Positions 6,602-13,268 are shown, counted from the stretch's first letter. The stretch: 21,785 nucleotides of DNA from DATIBQ01 sp964573395 (GCA_964573395.1 CAZNJI010000008.1:1-21785), one strand, 5' to 3'. A program made the numbers and translations. Notes: generated from the sequence alone by a model not told the origin.

Positions 6602-7285
6602 ATGGATGACCCATTGCAGCAAAAGTGGAATCTAGATCCGAAGGATGCAATACGGTTGCAAGAGGAGCTTCGCGGTAAGGTAAAACGCATTCCTTTTACA
6701 AGGAATGCTACCACCATTGCCGGCGCTGACGTTTCGCTTAATTTGTATCAGAAGGAAATCTATGCCGGGGTTGTCGTTCTTTCATATCCGGATTTAACCG
6801 TACTCACGCATAGCCTCGTAAAAAGCACGACTGATTTTCCGTATATCCCAGGACTCCTCTCATTCCGGGAAATTCCAGCCCTGCTGCAGTGTTTTGAGCA
6901 ATTGCCGCTGACGCCGGATGTAGTAATGGTTGACGGGCAGGGAATTGCCCATCCGCGGCATTTCGGCATTGCAGCCCACCTGGGCGTTCTTCTGAACTTG
7001 CCAACTATCGGATGCGCAAAAAGTCGGTTGTATGGAAGATTCGACGTGCCGGAGTTGGTTGATGAATCAAAACCTGTACTGGATCCAAAAACGAAAGAAA
7101 CAATCGGGGTTGCGTTGAAGACGAAAAATCGATCCAACCCGCTTATTGTTTCGCCGGGGAATCTTATGGACGTAGAGAGCGCAGAAAAGATAGTTCGATC
7201 ATGCATCAGGAAGTACCGCCTTCCGGAACCAACTCGGCTGGCCCATGAACTGGTGAATAAATTTCGCCGTGGTGAGCTTTCATAA
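6602..7285 (+). CDS. nfi: Endonuclease V (deoxyinosine 3' endonuclease)
   Basis: Cleaves the strand at the second phosphodiester bond 3' to deoxyinosine, starting repair of deaminated adenine. 227 residues, as usual for EndoV. Visible motifs: A-G-A-D-V-S with metal ligand Asp43; P-Y-I-P-G-L-L-S-F-R-E with wedge Tyr81 and Glu90; M-V-D-G-Q-G-I-A-H-P-R with Asp111; C-A-K-S-R-L-Y-G; and the C-terminal Y-R-L-P-E-P-T-R-L-A. All catalytic acids are present, so it should be active. It starts 8 nt after the preceding stop with TATAAA about 7 nt before the ATG, and ends at a strong terminator. Confidence 0.96.
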   Translation: MDDPLQQKWNLDPKDAIRLQEELRGKVKRIPFTRNATTIAGADVSLNLYQKEIYAGVVVLSYPDLTVLTHSLVKSTTDFPYIPGLLSFREIPALLQCFEQLPLTPDVVMVDGQGIAHPRHFGIAAHLGVLLNLPTIGCAKSRLYGRFDVPELVDESKPVLDPKTKETIGVALKTKNRSNPLIVSPGNLMDVESAEKIVRSCIRKYRLPEPTRLAHELVNKFRRGELS

Positions 7286-7293
7286 TGAAGCGC

Positions 7294-7320
7294 AAAAACC
7301 CCGCTCTGTGCGGGGTTTTT
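7294..7320. terminator. Bidirectional intrinsic terminator after nfi
   Basis: AAAAACCCCGC (7294-7304) pairs perfectly with GCGGGGTTTTT (7310-7320) around TCTGT: a GC core with A-run and T-run on either side. It serves nfi on the plus strand and the small minus-strand gene ending at 7329. Confidence 0.92.
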
Positions 7321-7328
7321 GACTTCGG

Positions 7329-7592
7329 TTAGGTATGTTTTTGTTTTAATTCTTTTTTCTTATACTCCATTTTCTTTCCGTACCAGTTTCTCGCTTCTTT
7401 TCCCATGCTTTGCACAGGATTCTTTTTCTTAACCGTTTTTTGCTTTTTCGATTCGGCTTGCTGCTGGTGGGATGCAACTATTGGGGCGCTGTAGCCAAGA
7501 CCCTGCCGCTGTTCGGCAGCAAGAGCGATTGTTGAGCCTGAAAGCAAAACCACAAAACTGGATCCGATAATGAAGTTTTTTACTTTTCTCAT
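7329..7592 (-). CDS. Small secreted basic protein
   Basis: Protein of 87 residues, unrecognised. It has a clear Sec signal peptide: basic M-R-K-V-K-N, hydrophobic core to about residue 23, and a cleavage site around A-L-A-A/E-Q. The mature part is short, low in complexity and strongly basic, with runs of K and Q in the C-terminal half, suggesting binding to an acidic polymer such as nucleic acid or teichoic/surface polysaccharide (inference). It shares the shared minus-strand terminator at 7294-7320. A TATAGA-like box lies 5 nt upstream of the ATG. Confidence 0.75.
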   Translation of the reverse strand: MRKVKNFIIGSSFVVLLSGSTIALAAEQRQGLGYSAPIVASHQQQAESKKQKTVKKKNPVQSMGKEARNWYGKKMEYKKKELKQKHT

Positions 7593-7628
7593 AGAGTTCT
7601 ATAGTGTTAACCTAATAAAAGGAAACTG

Positions 7629-7976
7629 CTACAAAACAGGAGGGGCGCGAGCGTTAACACTGGTTTTAATTGGTTGGGAAATTGGTATGAACGAAAGGCG
7701 AGGAAATGATGCTGCACTCTTCAGGTCGTCACCGTAATGACTCGTGTCCCTTGGAAGAATGCCGTTGAAAAGATCGTTAAATGCCTTGTATTCAAGCTCG
7801 CCATCCTCATTCCCGAAAAGGTCAAGATCGATCGTTTCGCCGCATAATTCACGATTGCAGATGTCCCGCTTGCCGTTTTGCGTCGTCTGAGCTTGCGCTG
7901 GCAGGACAAAAACGATGTAGCCGATAAACAGCGCTACAAAATAGAGGTGAAGGCGTATCGAGACGATCTTCCGCAT
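7629..7976 (-). CDS. Small secreted protein, unknown
   Basis: Protein of 115 residues from the ATG at 7976. A longer frame starts at 8018, but the shorter start is preferred because it gives a proper signal peptide (M-R-K-I-V-S, hydrophobic core, A-Q-A/Q cleavage site at about residue 30) and has a promoter placed 6 nt upstream. The mature region has two Cys (C-N-R-E-L-C, possible disulfide) followed by an acidic stretch D-L-D-L-F-G-N-E-D-G-E-L-E-Y. No family recognised. Lies 36 nt upstream of the other small secreted gene on the same strand; the two may work together at the cell surface. Confidence 0.7.
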   Translation of the reverse strand: MRKIVSIRLHLYFVALFIGYIVFVLPAQAQTTQNGKRDICNRELCGETIDLDLFGNEDGELEYKAFNDLFNGILPRDTSHYGDDLKSAASFPRLSFIPISQPIKTSVNARAPPVL

Positions 7977-7982
7977 ATATAA

Positions 7983-8010
7983 ACTGTACACTGACAGAGA
8001 AGTTTTGCAA
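7983..8010 (-). promoter_or_regulatory. Minus-strand promoter of the secreted-protein gene
   Basis: Read on the minus strand: TTGCAA (8010-8005), 16-nt spacer, TACAGT (7988-7983), then 6 nt to the ATG at 7976. Predicts a leaderless or nearly leaderless mRNA and decides the start. Confidence 0.55.
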
Positions 8011-8128
8011 ATTGACATATCGCGGCTTTTTTATTGAAAAAATCAAATTTTATGGTATCTTTTACCCACGATTGCCATGTAAGCGAAGTCTTGCGTTGGC
8101 GTCGCTCGGGCAATTTATAAGCAAAGCT

Positions 8129-8134
8129 TATAAT
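8129..8134 (+). promoter_or_regulatory. -10 box TATAAT of tRNA-Thr(GGT)
   Basis: Consensus TATAAT 12 nt before the first base of the tRNA, giving a start near 8141. It sits in a small palindrome, ATAAGC-AAA-GCTTAT. No clear -35. Confidence 0.6.
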
Positions 8135-8146
8135 TACTCCTCATTT

Positions 8147-8219
8147 GCCAATGTAGCTCAGTTGGTAGAGCACGCCCATGGTAAGGGCGAGGTCATCGGT
8201 TCAATCCCGATCATTGGCT
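8147..8219 (+). tRNA. tRNA-Thr (GGT)
   Basis: Acceptor GCCAATG (8147-8153) pairs with CATTGGC (8212-8218), discriminator T at 8219. Anticodon stem CGCCC/GGGCG with loop ATGGTAA, anticodon GGT. T-arm ATCGG/CCGAT around TTCAATC. CCA is not encoded. A terminator follows immediately, and then a tRNA-Thr-like element. Confidence 0.95.
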
Positions 8220-8221
8220 CC

Positions 8222-8250
8222 AAGAAAAGTACCCACAGGGTATTTTTCTT
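8222..8250 (+). terminator. Terminator after tRNA-Thr(GGT)
   Basis: AAGAAAAGTACCC (8222-8234) pairs with GGGTATTTTTCTT (8238-8250) with one G-U, loop ACA. The T-run lies in the right arm. Confidence 0.7.
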
Positions 8251-8253
8251 AAT

Positions 8254-8364
8254 GCCAATGATGGGAAAGGGGCTGGGAAAACGGGAGTTTTCCCATTCTG
8301 GAGGCAGCAAAGCGTTGGAACCGCCTGGTTCCAAAACGGAGGCGAAGCCGAGTAGTCATTGGTT
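8254..8364 (+). pseudogene. tRNA-Thr-like element with inserted hairpins, in front of typA
   Basis: Starts with GCCAATG (8254-8260), identical to the tRNA-Thr 5' acceptor. Ends with TCATTGG-T-TC (8356-8365), matching the tRNA 3' end TCATTGG-C-TC with one change that still allows a G-U pair. The interior is unlike a tRNA. It holds two perfect hairpins: TGGGAAAA/TTTTCCCA (8274-8295) and TTGGAACC/GGTTCCAA (8315-8334, loop GCCT). GGCGAAGCC follows at 8341-8349. AGGCAGCAAAGC (8302-8313) resembles 5657-5668 of the Asp-like element. The typA ATG is only about 10 nt after it, so it probably lies in the typA mRNA leader if transcription starts upstream. Confidence 0.65.
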
Positions 8365-8373
8365 CAATCTATT

Positions 8374-10173
8374 ATGGAAATACGAAACATTGCAATCATC
8401 GCCCATGTGGACCATGGAAAAACAACCCTCACCGACAAAATGTTGGCTTTTTGTGGTGCCCTTGAAGAGGGAGCAAGCATGGACTCAAATCAAATCGAGC
8501 GTGAACGTGGCATTACTATCTACGCAAAAAATACCGCTGTTCTCTATAAGGGAACAAAAATTAACATCGTTGATACTCCTGGCCACGCCGACTTCGGAAG
8601 TGAGGTTGAACGCGTGCTTCGCTCGATTGACTCGGTACTCTTGATTGTCGACGCCCAAGAAGGCCCGATGCCGCAGACGCGCTTTGTTTTGAAGAAATCG
8701 CTTGAGCTCGGTTTGAAGCCTATCGTGGTTATTAATAAAATCGATAAACCAGGAGCGAACTGCGCGCATACTCACGATGCGGTGTTCGAACTGTTCATGG
8801 AGCTTGGTGCAACCGACGAACAGCTTGATTTCACCACCGTGTATGCCATTGGCCGAGACGGCGTTGCGATGCGCAACGAAACGGATGAACGGAAAGATCT
8901 TGAACCGCTCTTTGAAGTGATTCTCGAAAAAGTTCCGGTTGCCGTGAATGACACGACAAAACCGTTCCGCATGCAGGCGTTTAATTTGGCATACGATAAT
9001 TTCCTGGGGCGCCTTGCCGCAGGGCGTGTCTATGAAGGCGTTGCGCGCGTGGGAGATACTGTTTTCGTAAAAACCGAACAAAAAGAAACCCGCCAGGCAA
9101 AAATCACCAAACTCTTTTCATTCATGGGAATGAAGCGTGAAGAAGTAGCAGAAGCAAGTGCGGGCGATATCGTGATGCTCGCCGGAATCCCTGACATTTT
9201 CATCGGAGAAACCATTACTACGAACCGCGACGCGGAGCTTCTTCCGGCAATTAAAATTGACGAACCAACCATCGTGCTTGATTTTTTGGTGAACAACTCT
9301 CCATTTGCGGGGAAGGAGGGAAAGTTTGTTACCTCACGCCAGCTGCGTGAACGGCTTGAGCGCGAGCTTGAAGTAAACGTGGGGCTCAAGGTTGATTTCA
9401 CTCCCGATCCGAATCGTATCGCCGAAGGATTTAAAGTGTTCGGCCGCGGAGAAATGCACATTGCAGTGCTCCTAGAAACCATGCGCCGCGAGGGGTACGA
9501 AATGCAGGTATCCCAGCCGCAGGTAATTATTAAAGATATCGACGGCGTAAAAAGTGAGCCGTTCGAAGAAGTAACGATTGATGCACCGAGTGAATTCCAG
9601 GGAGTGATTATTGAAAAGCTCGGCATGCGCGGATTCATTATGCGCGACATGAAGGTGCATGAAAATACGACCCGAATGATTTTCGAAGGGCCAACTCGCG
9701 GGCTTTTGGGCTACCGCAGTCAGTTCTTGGTTGATACGAAAGGCGAGGGAATCATGGCTGCTCGCGTTATCGGATTTCGCGCGTACGCCGGCGACATTAC
9801 CCGCCGCCATGTCGGCTCAATGATTTCAATGGAAACAGGGAAAGCGCTCGGCTACTCGCTCTGGGGGCTTCAGGAGCGCGGTGTGCTCTACATTCATCCG
9901 GCAACTGAAGTCTATGCTGGTATGGTAATTGGGAACACATCGAAGGGTGAAGAGATGACGGTGAATCCAACTAAAAACAAACAGCTCACCAACGTGCGCG
10001 CATCCGGGTCTGACGAGGCAATTAATTTGGTGCCGCCATACACGCTTACCATCGAACGCGGTCTTGAGGTAATGATGGATGATGAATTTCTGGAGGTAAC
10101 GCCACAAAGCGTGCGTCTTCGAAAGCAATACCTTACAGAGACCGATCGAGCACGGGCGAAGCGAAAGACATAA
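8374..10173 (+). CDS. typA: Ribosome-associated GTPase TypA/BipA
   Basis: Translational GTPase of the EF-G/LepA group that binds the ribosome and helps subunit assembly and stress adaptation. 599 residues (E. coli BipA 607). I chose the ATG at 8374 (M-E-I-R-N-I-A-I-I-A-H-V-D-H-G-K) because family members start just before this motif; the TTG at 8359 would be inside the tRNA-like element. G1 A-H-V-D-H-G-K-T-T, G2 within R-G-I-T-I, G3 D-T-P-G-H and G4 N-K-I-D are all present. They are followed by the beta-barrel domain, two EF-G-like alpha/beta domains and the BipA-specific C-terminal domain. No Shine-Dalgarno and no -10 box near the start, so the mRNA likely begins upstream, perhaps reading through from tRNA-Thr. 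Confidence 0.97.
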   Translation: MEIRNIAIIAHVDHGKTTLTDKMLAFCGALEEGASMDSNQIERERGITIYAKNTAVLYKGTKINIVDTPGHADFGSEVERVLRSIDSVLLIVDAQEGPMPQTRFVLKKSLELGLKPIVVINKIDKPGANCAHTHDAVFELFMELGATDEQLDFTTVYAIGRDGVAMRNETDERKDLEPLFEVILEKVPVAVNDTTKPFRMQAFNLAYDNFLGRLAAGRVYEGVARVGDTVFVKTEQKETRQAKITKLFSFMGMKREEVAEASAGDIVMLAGIPDIFIGETITTNRDAELLPAIKIDEPTIVLDFLVNNSPFAGKEGKFVTSRQLRERLERELEVNVGLKVDFTPDPNRIAEGFKVFGRGEMHIAVLLETMRREGYEMQVSQPQVIIKDIDGVKSEPFEEVTIDAPSEFQGVIIEKLGMRGFIMRDMKVHENTTRMIFEGPTRGLLGYRSQFLVDTKGEGIMAARVIGFRAYAGDITRRHVGSMISMETGKALGYSLWGLQERGVLYIHPATEVYAGMVIGNTSKGEEMTVNPTKNKQLTNVRASGSDEAINLVPPYTLTIERGLEVMMDDEFLEVTPQSVRLRKQYLTETDRARAKRKT

Positions 10174-10177
10174 AGAA

Positions 10178-10201
10178 AACACCCTGCCAATGCAGGGTGT
10201 T
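10178..10201. terminator. Terminator after typA
   Basis: AACACCCTGC (10178-10187) pairs perfectly with GCAGGGTGTT (10192-10201), loop CAAT. It lies between the convergent typA and the minus-strand gene ending at 10205, and so may serve both. Confidence 0.8.
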
Positions 10202-10204
10202 GTA

Positions 10205-10597
10205 TTAATTTAAAATAAATTCTCTCATTAGCTTCACTCTTTCATAATTGATGAATTTCTTAAAATCAAGATTTTCATAAATTGTGACGGTGGATTTTAA
10301 ACCAGATACTAGAGAGGTGAACCGCAGATCAATGTGCCATACCTTAGTGGTTTGTCGTTCGAAAATTTTGAATGCTATCGCAGGGCCTTTCGATGCAGAA
10401 GATTCTGAGTCTTTCGAGAAAATCACAACCGCAATAAGTTTCTTTCTATTTCTCCTCATTTTCCTTTTCTCAGAAAATTTATTGAGTTCTAAGATTGCAC
10501 CTTTATTTTGAAATATTTCAGAAGAAATCCAGTTAATAAGTTTATCGTACCGTTCTTCCTTATTTCTAATAGAGAGAATGTTTTTTATGTCTTTCAT
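10205..10597 (-). CDS. Hypothetical protein, 130 residues
   Basis: Not recognised. AT-rich compared with typA. The N-terminal third is charged and helical (many K/E/R), with a basic stretch K-R-K-M-R-R-N-R-K-K at about 45-54. The rest alternates hydrophobic and polar residues as in beta strands (I-A-V-V-I-F, W-H-I-D-L-R-F, T-V-T-I-Y). No signal peptide or membrane helix. Its promoter is nearly identical to that of the next minus-strand gene (10998), suggesting shared regulation. Probably cytoplasmic, possibly binding nucleic acid through the basic patch (inference). Confidence 0.65.
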   Translation of the reverse strand: MKDIKNILSIRNKEERYDKLINWISSEIFQNKGAILELNKFSEKRKMRRNRKKLIAVVIFSKDSESSASKGPAIAFKIFERQTTKVWHIDLRFTSLVSGLKSTVTIYENLDFKKFINYERVKLMREFILN

Positions 10598-10612
10598 AAA
10601 ACAATTTTTGCC

Positions 10613-10641
10613 ACATTACAACTAATGGAAAGTAATGTCAA
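10613..10641 (-). promoter_or_regulatory. Promoter of the 10597 minus-strand gene
   Basis: On the minus strand TTGACA (10641-10636), 17-nt spacer, TAATGT (10618-10613), then 15 nt to the ATG. The stretch GGCAAAAATTGTTTT before the ATG is almost the same as that before the gene at 10998. Confidence 0.75.
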
Positions 10642-10644
10642 ATT

Positions 10645-10671
10645 AAAAACTCACGGAAGTTCCTCCGTGAG
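10645..10671 (-). terminator. Terminator of the zinc-finger gene
   Basis: CTCACGGA (10650-10657) pairs with TCCGTGAG (10664-10671), loop AGTTCC. On the minus strand it is followed by TTTTTAATTT. The stop codon of the gene lies in the stem. Confidence 0.75.
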
Positions 10672-10998
10672 CGTTTTTTCAACAAACTGTAATAATTCAA
10701 TGTATGGACGGGTACGAACAATGGTATGTCCATAATTGTTTACTAATTCTGTTTTCTTACTGTAATCAATTGCAAGGTAAGATTTATCAATATCAGTAAT
10801 GCCTTTCTTATGAAGAACTTCTTCTTCAGTATTTTTATACGCTTCATCTACCTGATTGTTTTCCTGGTGTTTTAATTCTCTCAGTAGTCGAGCACCTTCA
10901 CTTTCTGGTTTGAAATCTCCACAATTTGTACACAGTAAAGAACGAGCACTATTTTCGTATGAACAGTAGCTACAGATCCAATTATTTATATTTTCCAT
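10651..10998 (-). CDS. RanBP2-type zinc-finger protein
   Basis: Protein of 115 residues from the ATG at 10998; a TTG two codons earlier is less likely. The N-terminus is W-I-C-S-Y-C then S-Y-E-N and C-T-N-C, that is W-x-C-x2-C-x3-N-x6-C-x2-C (Cys at about 9, 12, 23, 26). This matches the RanBP2-type zinc finger, a small zinc ribbon that binds RNA or proteins in eukaryotes and is also found in some bacterial proteins. The rest is helical and acidic, with R-L-L-R-E-L-K-H-Q-E and Y-I-E-L-L-Q-F-V-E-K. No signal or membrane segment. Partner unknown; it shares its promoter type with the gene directly downstream on the same strand. Confidence 0.75.
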   Translation of the reverse strand: MENINNWICSYCSYENSARSLLCTNCGDFKPESEGARLLRELKHQENNQVDEAYKNTEEEVLHKKGITDIDKSYLAIDYSKKTELVNNYGHTIVRTRPYIELLQFVEKTLTEELP

Positions 10999-11013
10999 AA
11001 ACAATTTTTTGCC

Positions 11014-11042
11014 ATATTACAATTTATACAGTAGTATGTCAA
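11014..11042 (-). promoter_or_regulatory. Promoter of the zinc-finger gene
   Basis: On the minus strand TTGACA (11042-11037), 17-nt spacer, TAATAT (11019-11014), then 15 nt to the ATG at 10998. Same spacer and leader lengths as the promoter at 10613-10641. Confidence 0.75.
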
Positions 11043-11123
11043 CCCGGTAGTGAGCCCAGGTATCTTATACAATAAGTAAGTATTGAATTTTACTTAGAGC
11101 AATACTTGGATCTACTACCGGGT
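11042..11123. repeat. Nested inverted repeats upstream of a methyltransferase
   Basis: Outer arms ACCCGGTAGT (11042-11051) and ACTACCGGGT (11114-11123) are a perfect 10-bp match. Inside them AAGTATTG (11078-11085) and CAATACTT (11100-11107) are a perfect 8-bp match. A TACAAT box (11068-11073) lies inside. The structure ends 9 nt before the methyltransferase ATG. Could be a leader RNA structure, an operator or the trace of an element. Confidence 0.55.
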
Positions 11124-11132
11124 CAAATACGA

Positions 11133-11834
11133 ATGAAGAAAAAGCAGTTAAAAGACTTTTGGAATAGCGAATATAAAGACCCGGGATATTTTGCGCTCTC
11201 GACGGTTGTTTCGGCTGATCTCGAAAAATGGGTTCGCTTCATGCAAAAAGAATTCGGCAAAGACGTGTTCCGCCAAGGGCTAACGGTGCTTGATTTGGGC
11301 TGCGGCAACGGAAGGAATTTAGTGCACCTGTGCGAGGAATTCCACATGAAGGGAGTTGGCTACGACATTTCCGAAGAGGGAATTCGTCAGGCGCAGAAGG
11401 CGGCCGACAAAATGAAAGACCGAGTAAGATTCCACGTTCGCTCAGTCGGCGATCCGTTTCCGCTTGAAAACGAGAGCGTTGATTTCGTGCTCGACATGAT
11501 GACATCGCATTTTTTGCGCGAGGAAGAGCGAAAAGAATATTTGCAGGAATTGCTGCGAGTGCTTAAGCCGGGCGGATTCCTTTTCTTCAAATCGTTCTAT
11601 GCACCAGGAGACATGCATGCGAAAAAACTGGTGAAAGAGCATGGGGCGGACGAAGAAAATGCATACATTCACCCAAAAATGAAAGTGTACGAATATGTGT
11701 GGACCGACAAGGCAATTGAAGATTTCTTCGGGCCGCACTTCGAGCTGCTTTTCAAACAGGCCTCTCATAAGCATTTCAATAAAGGAAAGCCGAACAAACG
11801 CCGCTCGGTGGTGTGCTATTTTCAGAAAAAATAA
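11133..11834 (+). CDS. Class I SAM-dependent methyltransferase
   Basis: Transfers methyl groups from S-adenosylmethionine to an unknown substrate. 233 residues from the ATG at 11133; the frame is open from a TTG at 11106, but that start lies within the inverted repeat. Motif I V-L-D-L-G-C-G-N-G-R-N at about 56-66, an acidic residue at the end of strand 2 (G-Y-D-I-S), P-L-E-N-E-S-V-D-F-V-L-D as motif II region, and R-V-L-K-P-G-G-F-L-F-F as motif III: a Methyltransf_11/25-like fold. The tail is basic. Context gives no substrate. No Shine-Dalgarno sequence. Confidence 0.85.
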   Translation: MKKKQLKDFWNSEYKDPGYFALSTVVSADLEKWVRFMQKEFGKDVFRQGLTVLDLGCGNGRNLVHLCEEFHMKGVGYDISEEGIRQAQKAADKMKDRVRFHVRSVGDPFPLENESVDFVLDMMTSHFLREEERKEYLQELLRVLKPGGFLFFKSFYAPGDMHAKKLVKEHGADEENAYIHPKMKVYEYVWTDKAIEDFFGPHFELLFKQASHKHFNKGKPNKRRSVVCYFQKK

Positions 11835-11846
11835 AAGCAGTGCTCC

Positions 11847-11902
11847 GTGAAGTGATTTTTTCGCCCCAGACCTACCCCAAACCTGCTCAAAAATCACTTT
11901 AC
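11847..11902. repeat. Long-loop inverted repeat after the methyltransferase
   Basis: GTGAAGTGATTTTT (11847-11860) pairs with AAAAATCACTTTAC (11889-11902), 14 bp with one G-U, around a 28-nt C-rich loop. A second small hairpin, TTACTT/AAGTAA, follows at about 11899-11915. It could end the methyltransferase transcript, but the loop is long and there is no T-run after it. Confidence 0.5.
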
Positions 11903-11975
11903 TTCGCTTAAGTAAAATATATGAGGCATATTTTAAAGGAAAGAAAAATAGTGTAGGATAGGCCTTGAAATAATT

Positions 11976-12048
11976 GCCACCTTAGCTCAGCTGGTAGAGC
12001 GACGGTATCGTAAACCGTAGGTCCCCGGTTCAATCCCGGGAGGTGGCT
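11976..12048 (+). tRNA. tRNA-Thr (CGT)
   Basis: Acceptor GCCACCT (11976-11982) pairs with AGGTGGC (12041-12047), discriminator T as in the other tRNA-Thr. Anticodon stem ACGGT/ACCGT with loop ATCGTAA, anticodon CGT. T-arm around TTCAATC. CCA is not encoded. A TAGGAT box at 11954-11959 could be its -10. Confidence 0.95.
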
Positions 12049-12063
12049 CATCAATTAACGCGG

Positions 12064-12069
12064 TATACT
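12064..12069 (+). promoter_or_regulatory. -10-like box TATACT before the glycosyltransferase
   Basis: TATACT ends 9 nt before the ATG at 12079. No Shine-Dalgarno sequence. It supports the ATG at 12079 rather than the upstream GTG that lies inside the tRNA. Confidence 0.45.
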
Positions 12070-12078
12070 ATTCACCAT

Positions 12079-13245
12079 ATGGAAATACCGCTTCCGGATT
12101 ACGATGCGCGTCATTTGAAGGTGCTCTTTTTCCTTACTTCAGATGCGCCCATGGAGGCGGGACATCCACTGTGGAGATTGTTTCTTGCGTACAAGGAACA
12201 GTTTGCGGAAGTGCACTTAGTGGTGTTTCGGAAGACAAAACTGAAAAAAAAGAAAAAAGTTGAAGAAGTTTCTGATCGGCTGTTTGTCTATTACGTCAAT
12301 TCGCATTTTCCGATCATGCAGACAATTCGGTTTAAGTTGCTTGCACGTGCGCACTTGTTTTGGAAGGAAAAATTCCGCCCCGACATCATCATAAGCCTTG
12401 AAACGAATTTCCCCGGGTTTTTGGCCCTTCGCCTTGCCCGAAGACAAGAAAAAAGATTCTTTGTCGTGACGACCGGTGCTTTCCTTGATTATCCGAAGTT
12501 TTCGGAACCATTCCGCCTTGGTTACTATCTTACTAGGGCCGCTGCAAAAGTGATGGCGATTGGAAATGCAACAGCAGAGCGCCTGGTAGAATCGGGCATT
12601 CCGCGGGAGTCTGTTGCATCAATTGCGCCCTACATCGACAAAGAGTTGTTAAACAGCCGGCTTGATCGCTACGATTTTTCAAAAAAATATCCAGGCCATA
12701 AATTTTTCATCCTGAGCCACGTGAACCAAATTTCAGGAAACGGCATCGGAACGCTGTTCGAATCGTTTCGGCTTATTCATGTGAACTACCCGCATGCTGC
12801 GCTGATTATTTTTGCGGCAAAGCCGCTTGTCTCGAAGTTGCGGGCAATGATTAAGCTGCGAAGGTTCCTCAAACACGTATTCGTCTGGCAGGAAGTTGAA
12901 GACATGGTGCCGTATTACCGGGGAGGGCACCTGTTCGTTTCTACGAAAGAACATGCCGACGTGAATTTGCCGGTACTCTTTGCGCTTAATCTCGAACTTC
13001 CGGTCATTACGACGCCAGTCGGGTTGAGCAAAGAGCTGTTTGGCGAAACTTCCTACGGAAATTTTCTCTGCCCGCCAGGGGATGCGTACTGTATTTCGAA
13101 GGGTGCGCTTGATCTGATTGGAGACCTGCGGTTGCGAGACCAGTACCGCTTAAATGCTCCCGTACTCTTAAAATCGCTTCAAACGCAGACGGCGGACGGG
13201 TTTGTTCGAAAGGTGGTGAATCTGGTCGGATCGGTAATCCAGTAA
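12079..13245 (+). CDS. GT-B glycosyltransferase (GT4-like)
   Basis: Predicted to move a sugar from a nucleotide-sugar donor to a lipid or polysaccharide acceptor on the cytoplasmic face. 388 residues. The N-terminal Rossmann-like half has F-R-P-D-I-I-I-S-L-E and a basic K-rich loop at about 56-66. The C-terminal half has the GT4 pattern L-F-V-S-T-K-E then L-P-V-L-F-A-L, P-V-I-T-T-P-V-G and a later F-L-C-P-P-G-D. The usual E-x7-E is altered: the first Glu (K-E-H) is present, but the second position is Phe in L-P-V-L-F-A-L. So donor binding may differ or the enzyme may be non-retaining in practice. Stands alone between tRNA-Thr and prfB; the acceptor is unknown. Confidence 0.82.
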   Translation: MEIPLPDYDARHLKVLFFLTSDAPMEAGHPLWRLFLAYKEQFAEVHLVVFRKTKLKKKKKVEEVSDRLFVYYVNSHFPIMQTIRFKLLARAHLFWKEKFRPDIIISLETNFPGFLALRLARRQEKRFFVVTTGAFLDYPKFSEPFRLGYYLTRAAAKVMAIGNATAERLVESGIPRESVASIAPYIDKELLNSRLDRYDFSKKYPGHKFFILSHVNQISGNGIGTLFESFRLIHVNYPHAALIIFAAKPLVSKLRAMIKLRRFLKHVFVWQEVEDMVPYYRGGHLFVSTKEHADVNLPVLFALNLELPVITTPVGLSKELFGETSYGNFLCPPGDAYCISKGALDLIGDLRLRDQYRLNAPVLLKSLQTQTADGFVRKVVNLVGSVIQ

Positions 13246-13249
13246 ATGC

Positions 13250-13255
13250 TATAGT
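13250..13255 (+). promoter_or_regulatory. -10-like box TATAGT before prfB
   Basis: TATAGT ends 7 nt before an in-frame GTG (13263) and 13 nt before the ATG at 13269. The leaderless spacing would favour GTG; codon preference favours ATG. Confidence 0.4.
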
Positions 13256-13268
13256 AAGATTTGTGGAA

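Noticed and set aside
8071..8114. Possible further tRNA-Thr-like piece upstream of tRNA-Thr (ATTGCC/GGCAAT with GCCATGTAAGC)
   Set aside because: Only a 6-bp stem and an imperfect 11-nt match; could easily be chance.
8012..8644. 210-residue open frame across tRNA-Thr, the tRNA-like element and the start of typA
   Set aside because: It runs through a tRNA gene and out of frame into typA; no protein features.
9030..9650. 206-residue minus-strand open frame inside typA
   Set aside because: Serine-rich antisense shadow of a conserved GTPase gene.
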